A DNA stretch of 64,000 nucleotides, taken from the NCBI RefSeq assembly GCF_026914185.1, contig NC_070568.1, positions 1,488,001 to 1,552,000 on the forward strand, written 5' to 3'. Positions 1 to 11,245 of the stretch are shown here, one piece after another. Source of the stretch: Puccinia triticina (Eukaryota > Basidiomycota > Pucciniomycetes > Pucciniales > Pucciniaceae). Numbering within the stretch: the first letter of the stretch is position 1; every line of letters begins with the position of its first letter. A program made the position numbers and the translations under genes. A model generated the notes under the pieces. It saw only the letters and a program-made list of their open reading frames with translations. It searched no databases and was not told the DNA's origin.

Positions 1-520
1 TGGTTCCAAGAGTGAGTATGGCCAGCTGCGCCCAATGTATGTTGGACTGATGGTTTCGGTGTGACTATTCGACTAATTATACTCTTTCGTTCATCAAATC
101 ATCCACCAATCAGCCCCCATTCGGGACCCCCAAAAAATTCAGAATCTCTAGGAAGAGTCTAGGCACTCAATTTCGGCTGGGCCACCCGCCAAGCAGAGAC
201 TCAGTGCCAAGGCCAGACTGTTTTTAAATACTTATTTGAGAACTGCAGTGTTATTTTCTGTTTTCATGAAGAAACCTCGACAAATTGCTTCTTTAGAAAT
301 TGGCGTTCTCCAAAAACCTTCTCCTCACCGTTTGTGCCTCGTAAAACACTACCTCACCTTTTGTGGGGGAGAGATCCCCGTGTCTTCATCCATGCAAACG
401 GTACCCAACATAAATACTCTCATCCTCCAAACCTGTCAGCCGTGTCAGGAACGTTTCATTGATGGCATCAATCTGCTATTCTACCAGTTGCTGAATTGAG
501 ACAGTGTAATACAAGATCTG
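1..520 (+). repeat. Diverged Ty3/gypsy-like gag-region remnant (plus orientation)
   Basis: Bases about 20-367 align, with many differences, to the reverse complement of about 4226-4590. Shared islands include the ATG(T/C)ATGTTG(G/A)ACTGATGG stretch, the CCAATCAGCCCCCAT block and the segment encoding PHRL(C/R)LV. The minus-strand partner continues into a gag-like frame, so this is read as a second, older copy of the same gag-region sequence facing it. No continuous ORF longer than about 90 codons remains. The left end is cut by the window edge. From about 520 to 985 I see no gene. Confidence 0.4.
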
Positions 521-1107
521 ACATACTCATACATAGGAATGCTGAGAAGGAACTCCACAGGAGAAAAAAAATGAGAGCTATGGGCAAGAAAACATGGGAA
601 GTCGAACAGAATACCAACAAAACTGATTTACAGTAGGTACAAAAGGAGGAATCAGCAGAGTTTTGGGGAACAAAATGTCAAAAATTTGTTGAGGGTTCCT
701 CCTGAATTCGGAAATCAGACTGTAGACCCCAAACCAAAAGGTTTAAATCACAGATTGGATTTGGGATTGCGTCGGGTTGGGGAGGTTGGTCAGGTGGCTT
801 TCCATGGTAAGTGAGTGCGTCCCAACTGATTTTGAATTGTTTTTCAGTATGGAATGGGGCCTGGATGGTAAATAGATGATGAAATGACCAAGCTTTTGAT
901 TAGTACCCTGGCATCAACATGTGGTGAAAATAAATTCTGATGCTGCTGCCCATACTCACTGGGACTTTTTCCAACATAGATGTTATGTCAGCCATTGGCT
1001 AGTCCAGACAGTGCCAACACTGACACAACACGCGCCACAGAAGACGGGTGCGCGCCAAATGCCATTCCGGGCACAACACGCACCACAGATGACGCGTGCG
1101 CGCATAA

Positions 1108-2047
1108 CACTGCAAGAAAAACTCTAGAAACTGCTTGCAGTTGAGATGCAAGAGCTCAAGGCAAGCTGTGCCTCATTCAAGAATCAAGCACATGGTGATT
1201 CCATGCACATTGTCTAATTTATGCAAGAGTGAGTCTAAGGTACAAAAAACTAAGTACATCAGTTGATACCTGTGCAAATTCCCCTTTCATGTGCACATAC
1301 CCCTTTCATGTGCACATATTCCTTTCATGTGCACATACCCCTTTCATGTGCATATATCCCTTTTGTATGCATTCACCCCGTTCATAATGTGTACATAGCC
1401 CTTTATGTGCACATACACCTTTCATGTGTGTATATCCCTTTCATGTGCATTTATCCCTTTCACAATGTGTACATACCCCATTCATCATTTTTTCATGACC
1501 CTTTCATGTTTACATGTCCCCTTTGAGTTTTTTAGGTCCCTTTTAGTACCCCTTTTATCATTCAGGTTTACATACCCCTCTGATGTTTACATATCCCTTT
1601 CATGTGCAAATACCCCTTACTGCACATACCCCTTTCATGCATAAATACCCCTTTCATGCATACATACCCCTTTCATCATGCGCACATATCCCTTTTATGT
1701 GTTAATACACCTCCTCATGTTCCCCTTTCATGTGTACATATTTCTTTATCTGTACATATCCCTTTCATGTGTACATACCCTTTGTATTTTATTCTGGCTG
1801 GATTCAATGGTGCATGGAGTGTTTAATAAAAGAAAATGAAAGGGTGCTCAGGGGGATGCTCATTTGCCTCAGCCTACTGCATGAGCATTGAGCACTCCAG
1901 CATGTTCAACATTGAGATGCTGAACAAGGTACACACTCAAGGTGCACCAGCATGGAATTTGGGTGCTTGACTCCAGCTTGAGCTGAAGCTTGATTGAAGC
2001 TTGCTGCATCTCAACTGCAAGCAGTTTCTAGAGTTTTTCTTGCAGTG
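1108..2047. mobile_element. Non-autonomous CACTA (EnSpm)-like element, 940 bp
   Basis: The ends are perfect 43-bp terminal inverted repeats (1108-1150 and 2005-2047) beginning CACTGCAAGAAAAACTC. The element is flanked by a 3-bp duplication TAA (1105-1107 and 2048-2050). The empty site is visible in the sister LTR near 7491-7495. A CACTR terminus with a 3-bp duplication is the hallmark of the CACTA superfamily. There is no transposase frame. The interior is a minisatellite plus subterminal sequence rich in GAGCAT/TTGAG motifs. Confidence 0.85.
1262..1790. repeat. Minisatellite of CCCCTTTCATGTGCACATA-type units
   Basis: About two dozen imperfect copies of a unit near 19-21 bp (consensus CCCCTTTCATGTGCACATA) lie head to tail inside the CACTA-type element. 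The open frames across it are translated repeat and not genes. Confidence 0.9.
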
Positions 2048-2637
2048 TAAGCGCAAACAAGCTGGGGATTCAACCAGATGTGAATCCCTGCTGTTGGTTG
2101 TCACGCTTGGCTAGGTGATTCTCACCGGTTGTTGTGCTTGAGTGAGCACAAACACGTGAATGTTCTACGCGTGGATTGTGATCAAACAAGAAGATTGTGA
2201 GGACATGAAGCCTACACGTGTCCAGTTTCCTAGGCTATAAAGACCTGGGACCTTTGAGCAAAAGGAGGTTCCTCAGATCATTATTAGAATACTACACCCG
2301 TCCATCTTGTTTGATACAAACAACCAGGGCTTTACTTCTATTTGCATCTCATATCCTCTTATATCCTTTCTCTTTTACTACGCTCATCCGCCACCGTCTG
2401 CTTCTGTACCAACCTCCGACTTCACCTCATCCGGTTTTCTTCCACTCGCTACCTTTTAAGGTAAGCTAGAGTTTCACGAACCACCTTAAGGGTTCAGATA
2501 CGACTAAGCTCTACCAGCCCCTCCTCCGGAGGCGCGGCTTTCTCCTCCCGCACCGCGTGTTTCCCTCTTTAGGAACTCACATATTGATCTTTTCTATTCA
2601 GGGTGTCGCCACTTTAGAGACGCGCCCTGACATGTTA

Positions 2638-3744
2638 AGCAGCATCGTACGCGCCAAGGAGCATTGTTTGACGAGTCGGGGATCAGGGTGTTCCACTGGT
2701 TATATAGACAGTCCTCGTCATCTGGATCAGGAAATTGCACTTTAAGATTGGATGACCAGAACATAAAAATTCAAGGTAAGCTCGCTAGTAGATGATTACC
2801 ACACCAGTGATTAGGGAATAAATACATGTAACATTTACAGCCTTTGAATGGTAGTTTTTGGGCGAGAAACAGACAGCTTGCGTTTTGGCTGGGCATGCTT
2901 CACCCAAGACTGACGTAAAGAACATGAGTCCAATTGAAAAGTAAATCAACACCATCGTGAGTAGGTAGGATTGATAGTTAAGATAATCAAAGGAGCAAGA
3001 GACGTAATGAATTTTTTGGTGAGCTTGTAACGCCAGTTAGTAAATCTGGAACGTGAGTTGGGAATGATGAAAGGGTGTGGGTGGGGCACTCTTCCGATGA
3101 TAGCCAGTGCGTTTATATATGTACAAAATCTACAGCAGGCTTGCTGATACATCGTTGGAAGGACTGCAACACAGCAGAGCAAATCGAGCGCGCCCACATG
3201 ACAAGGCACAACCCGCCACGACGGTAGACGACGCTACAGGTGCTAGAGTAACTAAGAGCCACCGATATACCAGGAATGGGCTGACCGATGGCGATGTTAC
3301 TAGCAGGGCCCAGCAGCGGCCGCAAAAAGACTTGCATCGCCACATATACCGGCTTTAGAGGTCGAGGATTCGATTGGAACACACCCGGAACACCACAGGA
3401 CTTCCTGTCGGTTCTGCGTGGCAACTTTGTTGGCCGGGCAGCGGTTGCGCCTTCGAGTAGGCTTGGGCGGCGCCCGACCCAAGAGACACTCCGTGCAACG
3501 TCTGGCAGGGCAGGGTACCTCAGCTCGATATTTGCGCTGGGAGAACGATTTACGCTACTTGCAATCGCGATGCCGCCAGCAGCTGTGCCGCTCTTCTAAG
3601 GTTGACAAGCTTCTCATGAAGGGCCCGTTCCAGACGTCTGAAGAGAACCTGGCGGAACAGCGAGCCGATCTTCGGCGGGCCCGGCCAACCCTAGCATCCG
3701 CAATCAAAGGTTTTGCCCCATCGTTCAACGGGGGCTAATCTTCA
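2638..3744. other. No recognisable gene; GC-rich decayed sequence
   Basis: Short overlapping frames occur on both strands at 2946-3738, but none has a continuous family signature. Its position downstream of the minus-strand gag-like frame suggests decayed gypsy sequence. Nothing firmer can be said. Confidence 0.4.
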
Positions 3745-4590
3745 TCAAGTCACGCGAGACTCGGAACCTGCTAAAAGTGGAAGAGTTTTCGGCCGATATC
3801 GATTGGCATCTGAATCCATAGGGGCCCGCCGGGCCATCCGGGATGCGAAACGGTTGGGCAGGAGGGCGAGGTCGCCGAGAAGGAGAGCGGGATTGTTGAA
3901 TCTGTTGACAATATTCCAAGATCGGGATAGAGGCGGAGTCAATTCAGCCGCCGAAACCGCCAGGGCCTGTCTTCCCCTGAAGAGTGATGGAGTTTTCCAT
4001 TCGTCACGCAAAACTGCAATTTTTGTGAATGAGGGATCGCTCGTCCAAATCAATGTGAGATGGATGTTGAGTTCCTCGACGGTTTTGTTGCCCTGATGGA
4101 ACCCGTGAAGCTTCCGTTGAGCCTCCTCTCCCTCACGCTTGTCGTTGAAAACCTCCTCAGAGTCAATTATGCGAGAAAAAAATGGGAAGTCAAATATATT
4201 TCTACGTGACAAAAGAAAGTTTTGCCACACCGCACAACGGGTGAGGGAGCGTTCTACTAGGCGCAAACGGTGAGGAGCAGAGATTTGGAGACTGTCAATT
4301 AGCAATTTGTCAAGTTTTCTCCATGAAACCAGGAAATAACACTGCAACTCTCAAACAATTTTCTAAAAACAGGCTGGCATTGGCCTCGAGCCTCTGCTTG
4401 TAGGGGAATCCAGTGGATATTTAGTGCCTAAGGAGGTGGTGTTGGAGATTCGGAATGGAGTTTGAGTGTTATATGGGGGCTGATTGGTAGGTGATGTATG
4501 TAATGGTTGAAAGTTTTTGATTAGTCCCACTGACACCATCAGTTCAACATGCATTGCTGCCCGCCCGTTTACGTCCAACACCTCTTTGAA
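3745..4590 (-). pseudogene. Ty3/gypsy Gag remnant
   Basis: A 200-codon minus-strand frame (4347 down to 3745) contains a stretch around EEAQRKLHGFHQGNKTVEEL, followed by a tryptophan-rich segment, LSRSWN, a PNRF block and a PMDSDAN segment. This arrangement resembles the capsid region of Ty3/gypsy Gag proteins, where a QG(N/S)(K/R)(T/S)VEEY-type motif follows a short hydrophobic helix. No CCHC knuckle, protease or reverse transcriptase follows in frame. The sequence from 4226 to about 4590 is repeated in inverted and diverged form at the left end of the window. The function is lost; the family call is by pattern only. Confidence 0.45.
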
Positions 4591-5031
4591 AGTGTTCTTT
4601 CCGCGTTCCGCAGCCTTTTAGCGCAGTCCTAGCCCCGAGTCCTGTAGCCTCGGCTTCACAAGGGTCCATCTTGTGAAGATGGTTTCACCGAGATCATTGG
4701 AATCTCACATACACTGCGAGCCGATGCAGTGTCACTCGGCTGCTCTCGATAATGTTCCTTCTCATCTTCGATCCGACGAGTGTTGAGATCACGCTCACTG
4801 TACATCGGTCACCAAGGGGTAATCGCGGTCAGACTCAGATGAAGGGTGTATCTGACGGATTCCATCCGACGCTGAACGAATATGTAAGACTGGACTCGGC
4901 ACCGTGGCTATGGCTGTCGACGGTCTTACTGGTCAGCCGGAATGGACTCGTTAGATAATTATTACTTTCAGCCCAACTTCACAGTCAATCGTTCATCCTT
5001 AAGCAAGTAAGATAAATATTTTTAGTGAGAA
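4591..5031. other. Upstream region of the secreted-protein gene
   Basis: No supported gene. This stretch holds the presumed promoter of the gene starting at 5032. I see no unambiguous TATA box. Confidence 0.4.
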
Positions 5032-7032
5032 ATGGGCGTTACTCTTTACAAATCAAGCCTCTCATTTTTTATCTTTCTCATAATATGTATGTCTCACTCA
5101 TTGGATATAGTCGCTAACGCACATACGATAAGAAAACGCATGGAGAGTGTCGTCAACATGGGCAAGAGTGGCACTGAAATTCTCCGACCAGCTTTGGAGC
5201 AACCGGGTGTGGAATTTGCTCGCCAACCCATGGGCCAATTTCATCGAGATATTGCTAAAAAGACCGATACCACCAAGCCACCCCTTGAACCCATTTTGGA
5301 TGAGGCCAGTATTCGCAAACCCGAAGTCGGATTCAATCCAGAGGTTCTAAGACATGAGCCTGACCCTCCTGTCCCTGAAACCATTTTCAAGGAGACGGCG
5401 GATCCTAAGATCTCTATTGATCCCTGGCCAAGTAAGTCCCCATATTCTAGTTCAAAATGTCTCCCACCTCCGCTAAGAAATCACGATCCACCAATCCACC
5501 AAAATGTGGAATTAACAGCCCGCGCTCGGGAAAACTTGAAGGAAAAGCTCTCGGCGATTAGGAAGAAGATCGTCGGCTTGTCAAGTAAGTATCTATGGTG
5601 CGACATTCTTCTGCTACACGTCTCTCGCCCCCACTAGCGACTCACGATGGGTTATGTGACCATAGAAGTAACTGCACGCGCTTGGAACAACTTGAAAGCA
5701 AAACTCTCGACCATCAGGCAAAGAATCATCGCCTACTACCGACCGCCCCCCTCGGTCTCGGGACCGTTTGATCTTCGCCTCAAACGACAACGGGAGCTAA
5801 GTCAACTGGTACTTGCACACAAAGGCGTAGATCTGGGACCGCATGTAGATGCATATCTGAACCAAATTTTAGGAGAATTTCATAAACATGCAGGCTACCT
5901 CCAAGAAAATCACAGCCCAAGTTTGGTCGAAACATGGGGGGCCAGACTGAAAACGTCCTTTTCACAATTCCAAAAACTTGTGGTTGAAGACGACGAGAAA
6001 ATGGAGCGCATGATGGCACGATATAATAAACAGATTGCTAGAGATATGCCGGAAATCCTTGGCAAAAATAAAGGTGCAGAGGCTGTTCTAACGCTTGGAA
6101 AGAAGCTGGCTGCTTATAAATCTAAGACCTTAGCAGAGGATCAAAAAAGTAGGGGAAATTTTGCTTTTGTTCAACGTTCTGTGTTTTGATGATTCTCTCT
6201 CAAAGGTAATCCGATTCACTGATTGGTTCTCTTCTTGTTTGTTTTGAATCACTAGTTGTCCGCTTTGATCTACCTGAGGAACAACAATACTTGTCAGAAT
6301 TACTGGGGTTCTTTGGGCCCAATAAAGTGCTTGCACCAGAAATCAGAGCATTATTCCAGGAAAAGGTACACTGGCGTGAATGGAAGCTTACCCAATTTGT
6401 GGACTCCGAGAAGATTATTCCAAATCTCAACAAAATCCAAGACAACCTAGAGGAAGTAGCAAGATTTAACCGCAAGGCTGACATTGCAAGAAAACTAAAG
6501 AAACCTGTTGACATGCAACCATATCATAATTTAATCGCTGAAATTAGAAAAACTGAAAGTGAATTGGTTACGGCTTTTGGTGGACTTGACCGATTCAAAG
6601 ATGCGTTAAGTACAGTTAAGGAATTGGATATCTACAAGAAATTTATGCAAGAGCTGAAGAGTAAGTCCTTGACTATTATGTAGTACAATCCAGCCATATA
6701 TAATATTGATTCAAATTTCTTGAAAAAAACTAAAAGATCCCCAATCCGTCATGGGCCACCAGCTTCAATTTCTCGAACCATGGGGATACTCTCGCACTTC
6801 AGCTGAAAACTCTGAAACATATAGACCTTTCAAGAAGTTTGGCCTCCGAAAATCTACAGATTCTATCAACAAACTTGATGAGCTCACTCCGATTACGTTG
6901 GAAATCATTCAAACTCGGTTAGCATCTGTCCGGAAAGCTCAGAAGGCAGAAGAAAAGATAGAAAAGATCATGACCCCCGAGGGCCTGGAACACTTCATGA
7001 AGTTCCTCAGTACCAGAGTCACATCAACATGA
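5032..7032 (+). CDS. Predicted secreted protein, 549 aa, unknown family (effector candidate)
   Basis: Five exons join without a stop: 5032-5431, 5519-5584, 5666-6148, 6256-6660 and 6737-7032. Every intron is phase 1 with GT-AG borders (donors mostly GTAAGT). The ATG at 5032 opens a hydrophobic signal peptide of about 30 residues (SFFIFLIICMS core, likely cut after a VANA motif). The mature part is lysine-rich, probably helical, and has few cysteines. Exon 2 (66 bp, symmetric) and the start of exon 3 encode two versions of one motif, TRARENLKEKLSAIRKKI and TARAWNNLKAKLSTIRQRI, so an exon has been duplicated. I recognise no domain. In a rust fungus a lineage-specific secreted helical protein is a candidate effector, but that role is inference. 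Its neighbours are transposon remnants and a solo LTR 340 bp downstream. Confidence 0.75.
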
Positions 7033-7372
7033 CATTCACACAGAAGAACAAGTATCTGAAGATTGGATCAATCCAATATCAACTACATATCACACTTGAT
7101 AAAATAGAATACAATTAGTTTAGCATTTAATTGTGGGACACAATTGGAATTGTGCATTGTGATTTTCCCGATTCCTTCTCCAATATTTAATTTTGCTGTG
7201 TGTGTGTTTTTGAACCTCCAGTACAGCAGTACTCCATGTGGCTACTTGTTTATACTAGATGTTTTTATGAGAGTGTTTGATTGCAAACCCCACTTTCAAA
7301 AAAAAAATGACCCTTCATGTTAGTATGTGAGGTTATTTCAGCTCCAAAATCATGTTTAAATTAGATGCTACA

Positions 7373-8090
7373 TGTCAGCCATTGGCTAGTCCAGACAGTG
7401 CCAACACTGACACGACACGCGCCACAAAAGACGGGTGCGCGCCAAATGCCATTCCAGGCACAACACGCACCACAGATGACGCGCGCGCACATAAGCGCAA
7501 ACAAGCTGGGGATTCAACCAGATGTAAATCCCTGCTGTTGGTTGTCACGCTTGGCTAGGTGATTCTCACCAGTTGTTATGCTTGAGTGAGCACAACCATG
7601 CGAATGTTCTACGTGTGGATTGTGATCAAACAAGAAGACCGTGAGGACATGAAGCCTACACGTGTCCAGTTTCCTAGGCTATAAAGACCTGGGACCTACG
7701 AGCAAAAGGAGGTTCCTCAGATCATTATTAGAATACTATGCCCGTCCATCTTGTTTGATACAAATGACCGGGGATTTACTTCTATTAGCATCTCATATCC
7801 TTTTATATCCTTTCTCTTTTACTACACTCATCCTCCACCGCTCCGCTTCCGTACCAACCTCCAACCTCACCTCATCCGGTTTTCTTCCACTCACTACCTT
7901 TTAAGGTAAGCTAGAGTTTCACAAACCACCTTAAAGGTTCAGGTACGACTAAGCTCTACCAGCCCCTCCACCGGAGGCGCGGCTTTCTCCTCCCGCATCG
8001 CGGTTGAGTTGAGCGTGTTTTCCTCTTTAGGAACTCACAAATTGTTCTTTTCTATTCAGGGCATCACCACTTTAGAGACACGCCCTGACA
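7373..8090. mobile_element. Solo LTR, copy B (718 bp, intact)
   Basis: TGTCAGCC...GCCCTGACA ends are flanked by the perfect 5-bp duplication CTACA (7368-7372 and 8091-8095). It matches copy A at 986-2632 across its length, including the CACGCGCCACA...GACGGGTGCGCG block and the GGCTATAAAGACC block. It has no internal domain. The 340 bp between the gene stop at 7032 and this LTR hold nothing recognisable. Confidence 0.9.
7679..7686 (+). promoter_or_regulatory. Putative TATA box inside the LTR
   Basis: CTATAAAG lies mid-LTR at the same place in both copies (near 2234 in copy A), where an LTR U3 promoter would be expected. Its use and orientation are inferred. Confidence 0.4.
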
Positions 8091-8642
8091 CTACATACAT
8101 TACAACATAGACATATTTTTATGTCCTTCAACACTAGTCTCAATTTCATGCATCTGCAACACTGTCACCCTGGCTCATCTAGATTTTTGGGTGGATATGT
8201 GTTATGTGGGAAGGTAGAAGAGACATTGAAGGTAGACCTAATTACCACCATTGACCATAAAGCATGTTGGTTGCAAGATCCAGTGGCCAGGAGTCAATGC
8301 CTGATGCATCCAGTTGTCCATAGATGGCCATTTCCCCCACCGAAGTCCACCTGGGATCTACATGGCAAGCTGTCTCTTACAGAGTAGCCCCCAGAAGCAT
8401 GCTAGCTAGCCATAAGTGGACATCATCAATGGAATTAGGGATCCAACATGTGGACACTGCATCTGGGGTGTCCCAGTGGGCCAGTTGTGACCTAATTTGT
8501 CACAGCACAATTTTCTTTTGTTGCATTGTTGCAATTTCAACCCTGGGAAATACCTTTTGGTTGGCCTCAGAGTTGAATCTTGGATAAATATCAATTCCTC
8601 CAGGTGGTTTCAGTTTCTGGGATCTTCAGATGCAAGCTTGAC

Positions 8643-8688
8643 TAAGCCTCTCCGAGGAGGCGCGAAGCGTCTCCAAAGGAGAGGCTTA
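8643..8688. repeat. Hairpin repeat TAAGCCTCTCC...GGAGAGGCTTA
   Basis: Eleven-base perfect inverted arms enclose GAGGAGGCGCGAAGCGTCTCC, itself a shorter inverted repeat. Almost the same 45-bp hairpin recurs at 39364-39407. Related hairpins open the dispersed repeats at 22379 and 31892. It is probably the terminal hairpin of a non-autonomous element. Confidence 0.75.
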
Positions 8689-9317
8689 GGACTAAAGTCA
8701 CATTCTTTGCCTGAGGCTGACAGGGTTTTGCGCAGAAAATCACATATTTTGTATTTACATCTCTATTCCCTCTCCCTCTCAACTTGAAATTCAAAGCCCC
8801 ATATGCCAGGTTATAGCTCTCAATCTGAGCTGTCCTGTACATATTTTTTCAAGTAGAACCATCAAAAATTGGCCGCTACGTGGCCATTCTGGTGAGGGCT
8901 ATTCCTGAGCAATGCAAAGAAGCCATTGGATTATCCAAAGGTTAAGGTAGGACACGCTCTCACGGTTTTTCCAGTATTGGATTAATATGGGCAGGTCTCT
9001 CGAGTGCATAAGCGAGGAGTCCCACAGGGTTTGACATATGATGACAAACCTTAATTTCATGCGTTTAGGCCGGACTGGCTATCCGGTTTAGATCAGGCCG
9101 GATAGGCTCCCAGGTGGAATTTCTACATCATTTTTTATTTCAGTGGATGGTGATAGGTGTTGTTTTGGACACATGAGATTATGTAGAAACAAAAGCTGAT
9201 TCTAATGGTAACGGAGGCTGTGAAAAAATCAGAGGGGTATGCGGTGATATGGGGGTTAGAAGGATTTTTTCAACATTTGGCTGGGCAGCCTCAAGCCAAA
9301 TGTTGGACATTAGGCAC

Positions 9318-9364
9318 AAGTCCCTCCCGCAAGCGGGAGGGTGCTCGCGCCCCGCGAGCACAGG
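9318..9364. repeat. Double hairpin (CCCTCCCGC/GCGGGAGGG then GTGCTCGCG/CGCGAGCAC)
   Basis: Two adjacent perfect hairpins follow ACAAGT. The CAAGTCCCTCC start is shared with hairpins at about 22974, 32541 and 50849, so this belongs to a second dispersed hairpin type. Confidence 0.7.
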
Positions 9365-9959
9365 GAAGTTTGCTTCGGATGGCCCTACCAAACCCTCAAG
9401 TCTACCCTTGAAGTTACATGCAACAGCTCAATACAGGATGCCCTGACATATTGTACGCAGTACTGTTACTGCTTGCAGCACAAGTCATTTTTTGCATTAT
9501 TACCCTTATCATTATTTTATTTTTTTGATCTCGGAGGAAACTAAAAAAGAACCAGAGCCGAGAAGAATAGGAACAAGGTTTGGAATGGGTTTCAGTTCGA
9601 GTATTGAGTCCCAATCCTGAGTGGGAAGGTGTGAATCTAATGTTACAAAAAATGAGCTACCCAAGGAAAGCAGCAACAAGGAGCAGAGAAGAGAAGACGG
9701 GAAGGAGGAAGTAATAAAACAGGGAGGCTGAGAGTATTGATGTAGAAGAGAAAAAAAAAGTCTGTGGGTGACGATGATCAAGAGCGGTTATTTGTGTGAG
9801 GTCCAAAGTAGTACTTCCTCGGTCCCACTTAAGCAGGACACGCGCACATGTATGTATGACTTCAAGGAGCTTGAGAAGGTGAACGCATTTTTCAAAAAAA
9901 AGGAAGTGTGCACTCGCGCGATTGAGTGATGTAGCGAGAAAAAAAAAAGGGGGGGGGGT

Positions 9960-10855
9960 TCAAAATTCGACATCCATGCGCATGAACGTGCAATCGAATT
10001 CGCGATGGAACTTCTCCTGATGGGGTCTGGTACCGAAGGCGCCACCGACAGGCATAGATTTAGTCTTACCGAGCTGACGTTTAGTAGTCTGGGAATTGAG
10101 GGCGGAGGAGAAGTCGAGTTTTGCGGAAGGCAAGGGACGGAGCTGGTCGGCGGATTCGATGGTATCGTCGCTGAGGATCAAGCTCGCCATGTCGTTCGGG
10201 GAGGAGTCGACGTCGAGTTCCATGTCCTCGACATCGAATCCGTCGCCCTCGTCCAACTCGGGGATCTTGGTGATTGCTTGCCGGTCGTAGTCGAGCTCCC
10301 GGGACTGTTCCCAGAGGGGGCCGGGCTCGTTTCGTCGCCACCCCGCGCGAAGCACGTCGTCGTTCAAGCCGCTGATCACCGACGAGGTCGACTTGACCCG
10401 GTTCAGTTGCGTGTATCTCGACTTCCATAACGTGTTGGATGGGTTGTCCAGCGCGCCTTCGGCCGCCGGGGGCTCGAGCTCCGGCTTGGGGTCCGGTCGG
10501 AAGATGGACGCCTCCGACTGAGAGCGGCCAAATGATCGAGTGGTAGCATAGCCTTGACTGACAGCTGAAACGATCCTCAGATGCCCAACGTTTGAGGGTT
10601 GTTTATCAAAAGCGACGTCAGTCTTGTGTGCTTTTCTCAAGTTTAGTTAGGCAATGCAGTCAGGGGGAATATACCGTTTCGCCCAATGATTCCTCGGAGT
10701 GCGATTTGGTTGCGAAGGTCTTTCGAGACTGACCCTCGACGGAGTCTTGCCTCTTCTTCTTCATCGTCGACATTATTTTTTTCGAACCGTACCCGAGGGG
10801 TGTCTGTCGAGGGACTGAGAGGTTGTTTATCTGCGTGGGCGGCGGTCGAAGTCAT
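9960..10855 (-). CDS. Hypothetical protein, about 283 aa, acidic and serine-rich
   Basis: Two exons on the minus strand (10675-10855 and 9960-10630) are joined across a 44-bp GT-AG intron with matching phase 1. The first ATG in the frame is at 10855. An upstream exon joining at an acceptor near 10950 cannot be excluded, because the frame stays open to a TAG there. The product has an EEEEAR acidic run, a DGFDVEDMELDVD acidic patch, several SS/ST phosphorylatable stretches and a tail rich in basic and aromatic residues. I do not recognise the family. It looks mostly disordered and possibly nuclear. A copia element is inserted about 390 bp upstream of the start. Confidence 0.6.
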
Positions 10856-11245
10856 GATCGGCTTTGTGTCCGGGCCGGGATATGAATATCCAGCGGAACG
10901 GTTGGATGGCCTAGAACTGGTGGACGACAAAAAGCTGCGGTTGGTCTACAAACTCTGTGAAGTGAATGGTGATGTTCACGGAGACTACAGCACGACGGCT
11001 TACGTCTGAAGTGGGGGGGCCGGCTGAGCAGTCTGTATCGTTGGATGGTCCCTGTCCTTTAGGCTTTCGCTGATCGAGGAGGAAGAGACGATCTCCCGGT
11101 GTCCGTGTGGGTGGTCTTTGTGTGGTTGATTCGGCTGCTCGACTGCCAGTCGCGTCGCGTGGCTGATGGCCCCACTGCGCAGTCTGCGGACAATACGTAA
11201 TCCGCAGGGCACAGCAAGCTGCGGATGCCTTTCTCCAGAGACACA

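Larger units (their letters stand above)
986..2632. mobile_element. Solo LTR, copy A (interrupted by a CACTA-type element)
   Basis: The sequence starts TGTCAGCC and ends GCCCTGACA, so the ends form a short TGTCA/TGACA inverted repeat. It is flanked by the perfect 5-bp target duplication TGTTA (981-985 and 2633-2637). It matches the uninterrupted copy at 7373-8090 over its whole length once the 940-bp insertion at 1108-2047 and its 3-bp duplication are removed, leaving about 704 bp. No internal domain or second LTR is present, so this is a solo LTR left by LTR-LTR recombination. Superfamily cannot be told from an LTR alone. Confidence 0.9.
8096..9959. other. Intergenic repeat-rich stretch
   Basis: No gene supported. 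It contains the hairpin repeats described at 8643-8688 and 9318-9364, and a poly-G run at about 9950-9958. Confidence 0.5.

Noticed and set aside
1263..1826. Three overlapping plus-strand ORFs
   Set aside because: They are translations of the CCCCTTTCATGTGCACATA minisatellite.
10005..10430. 141-codon plus-strand ORF
   Set aside because: Shadow of the minus-strand gene at 9960-10855, which has a coherent exon pair and protein-like composition.
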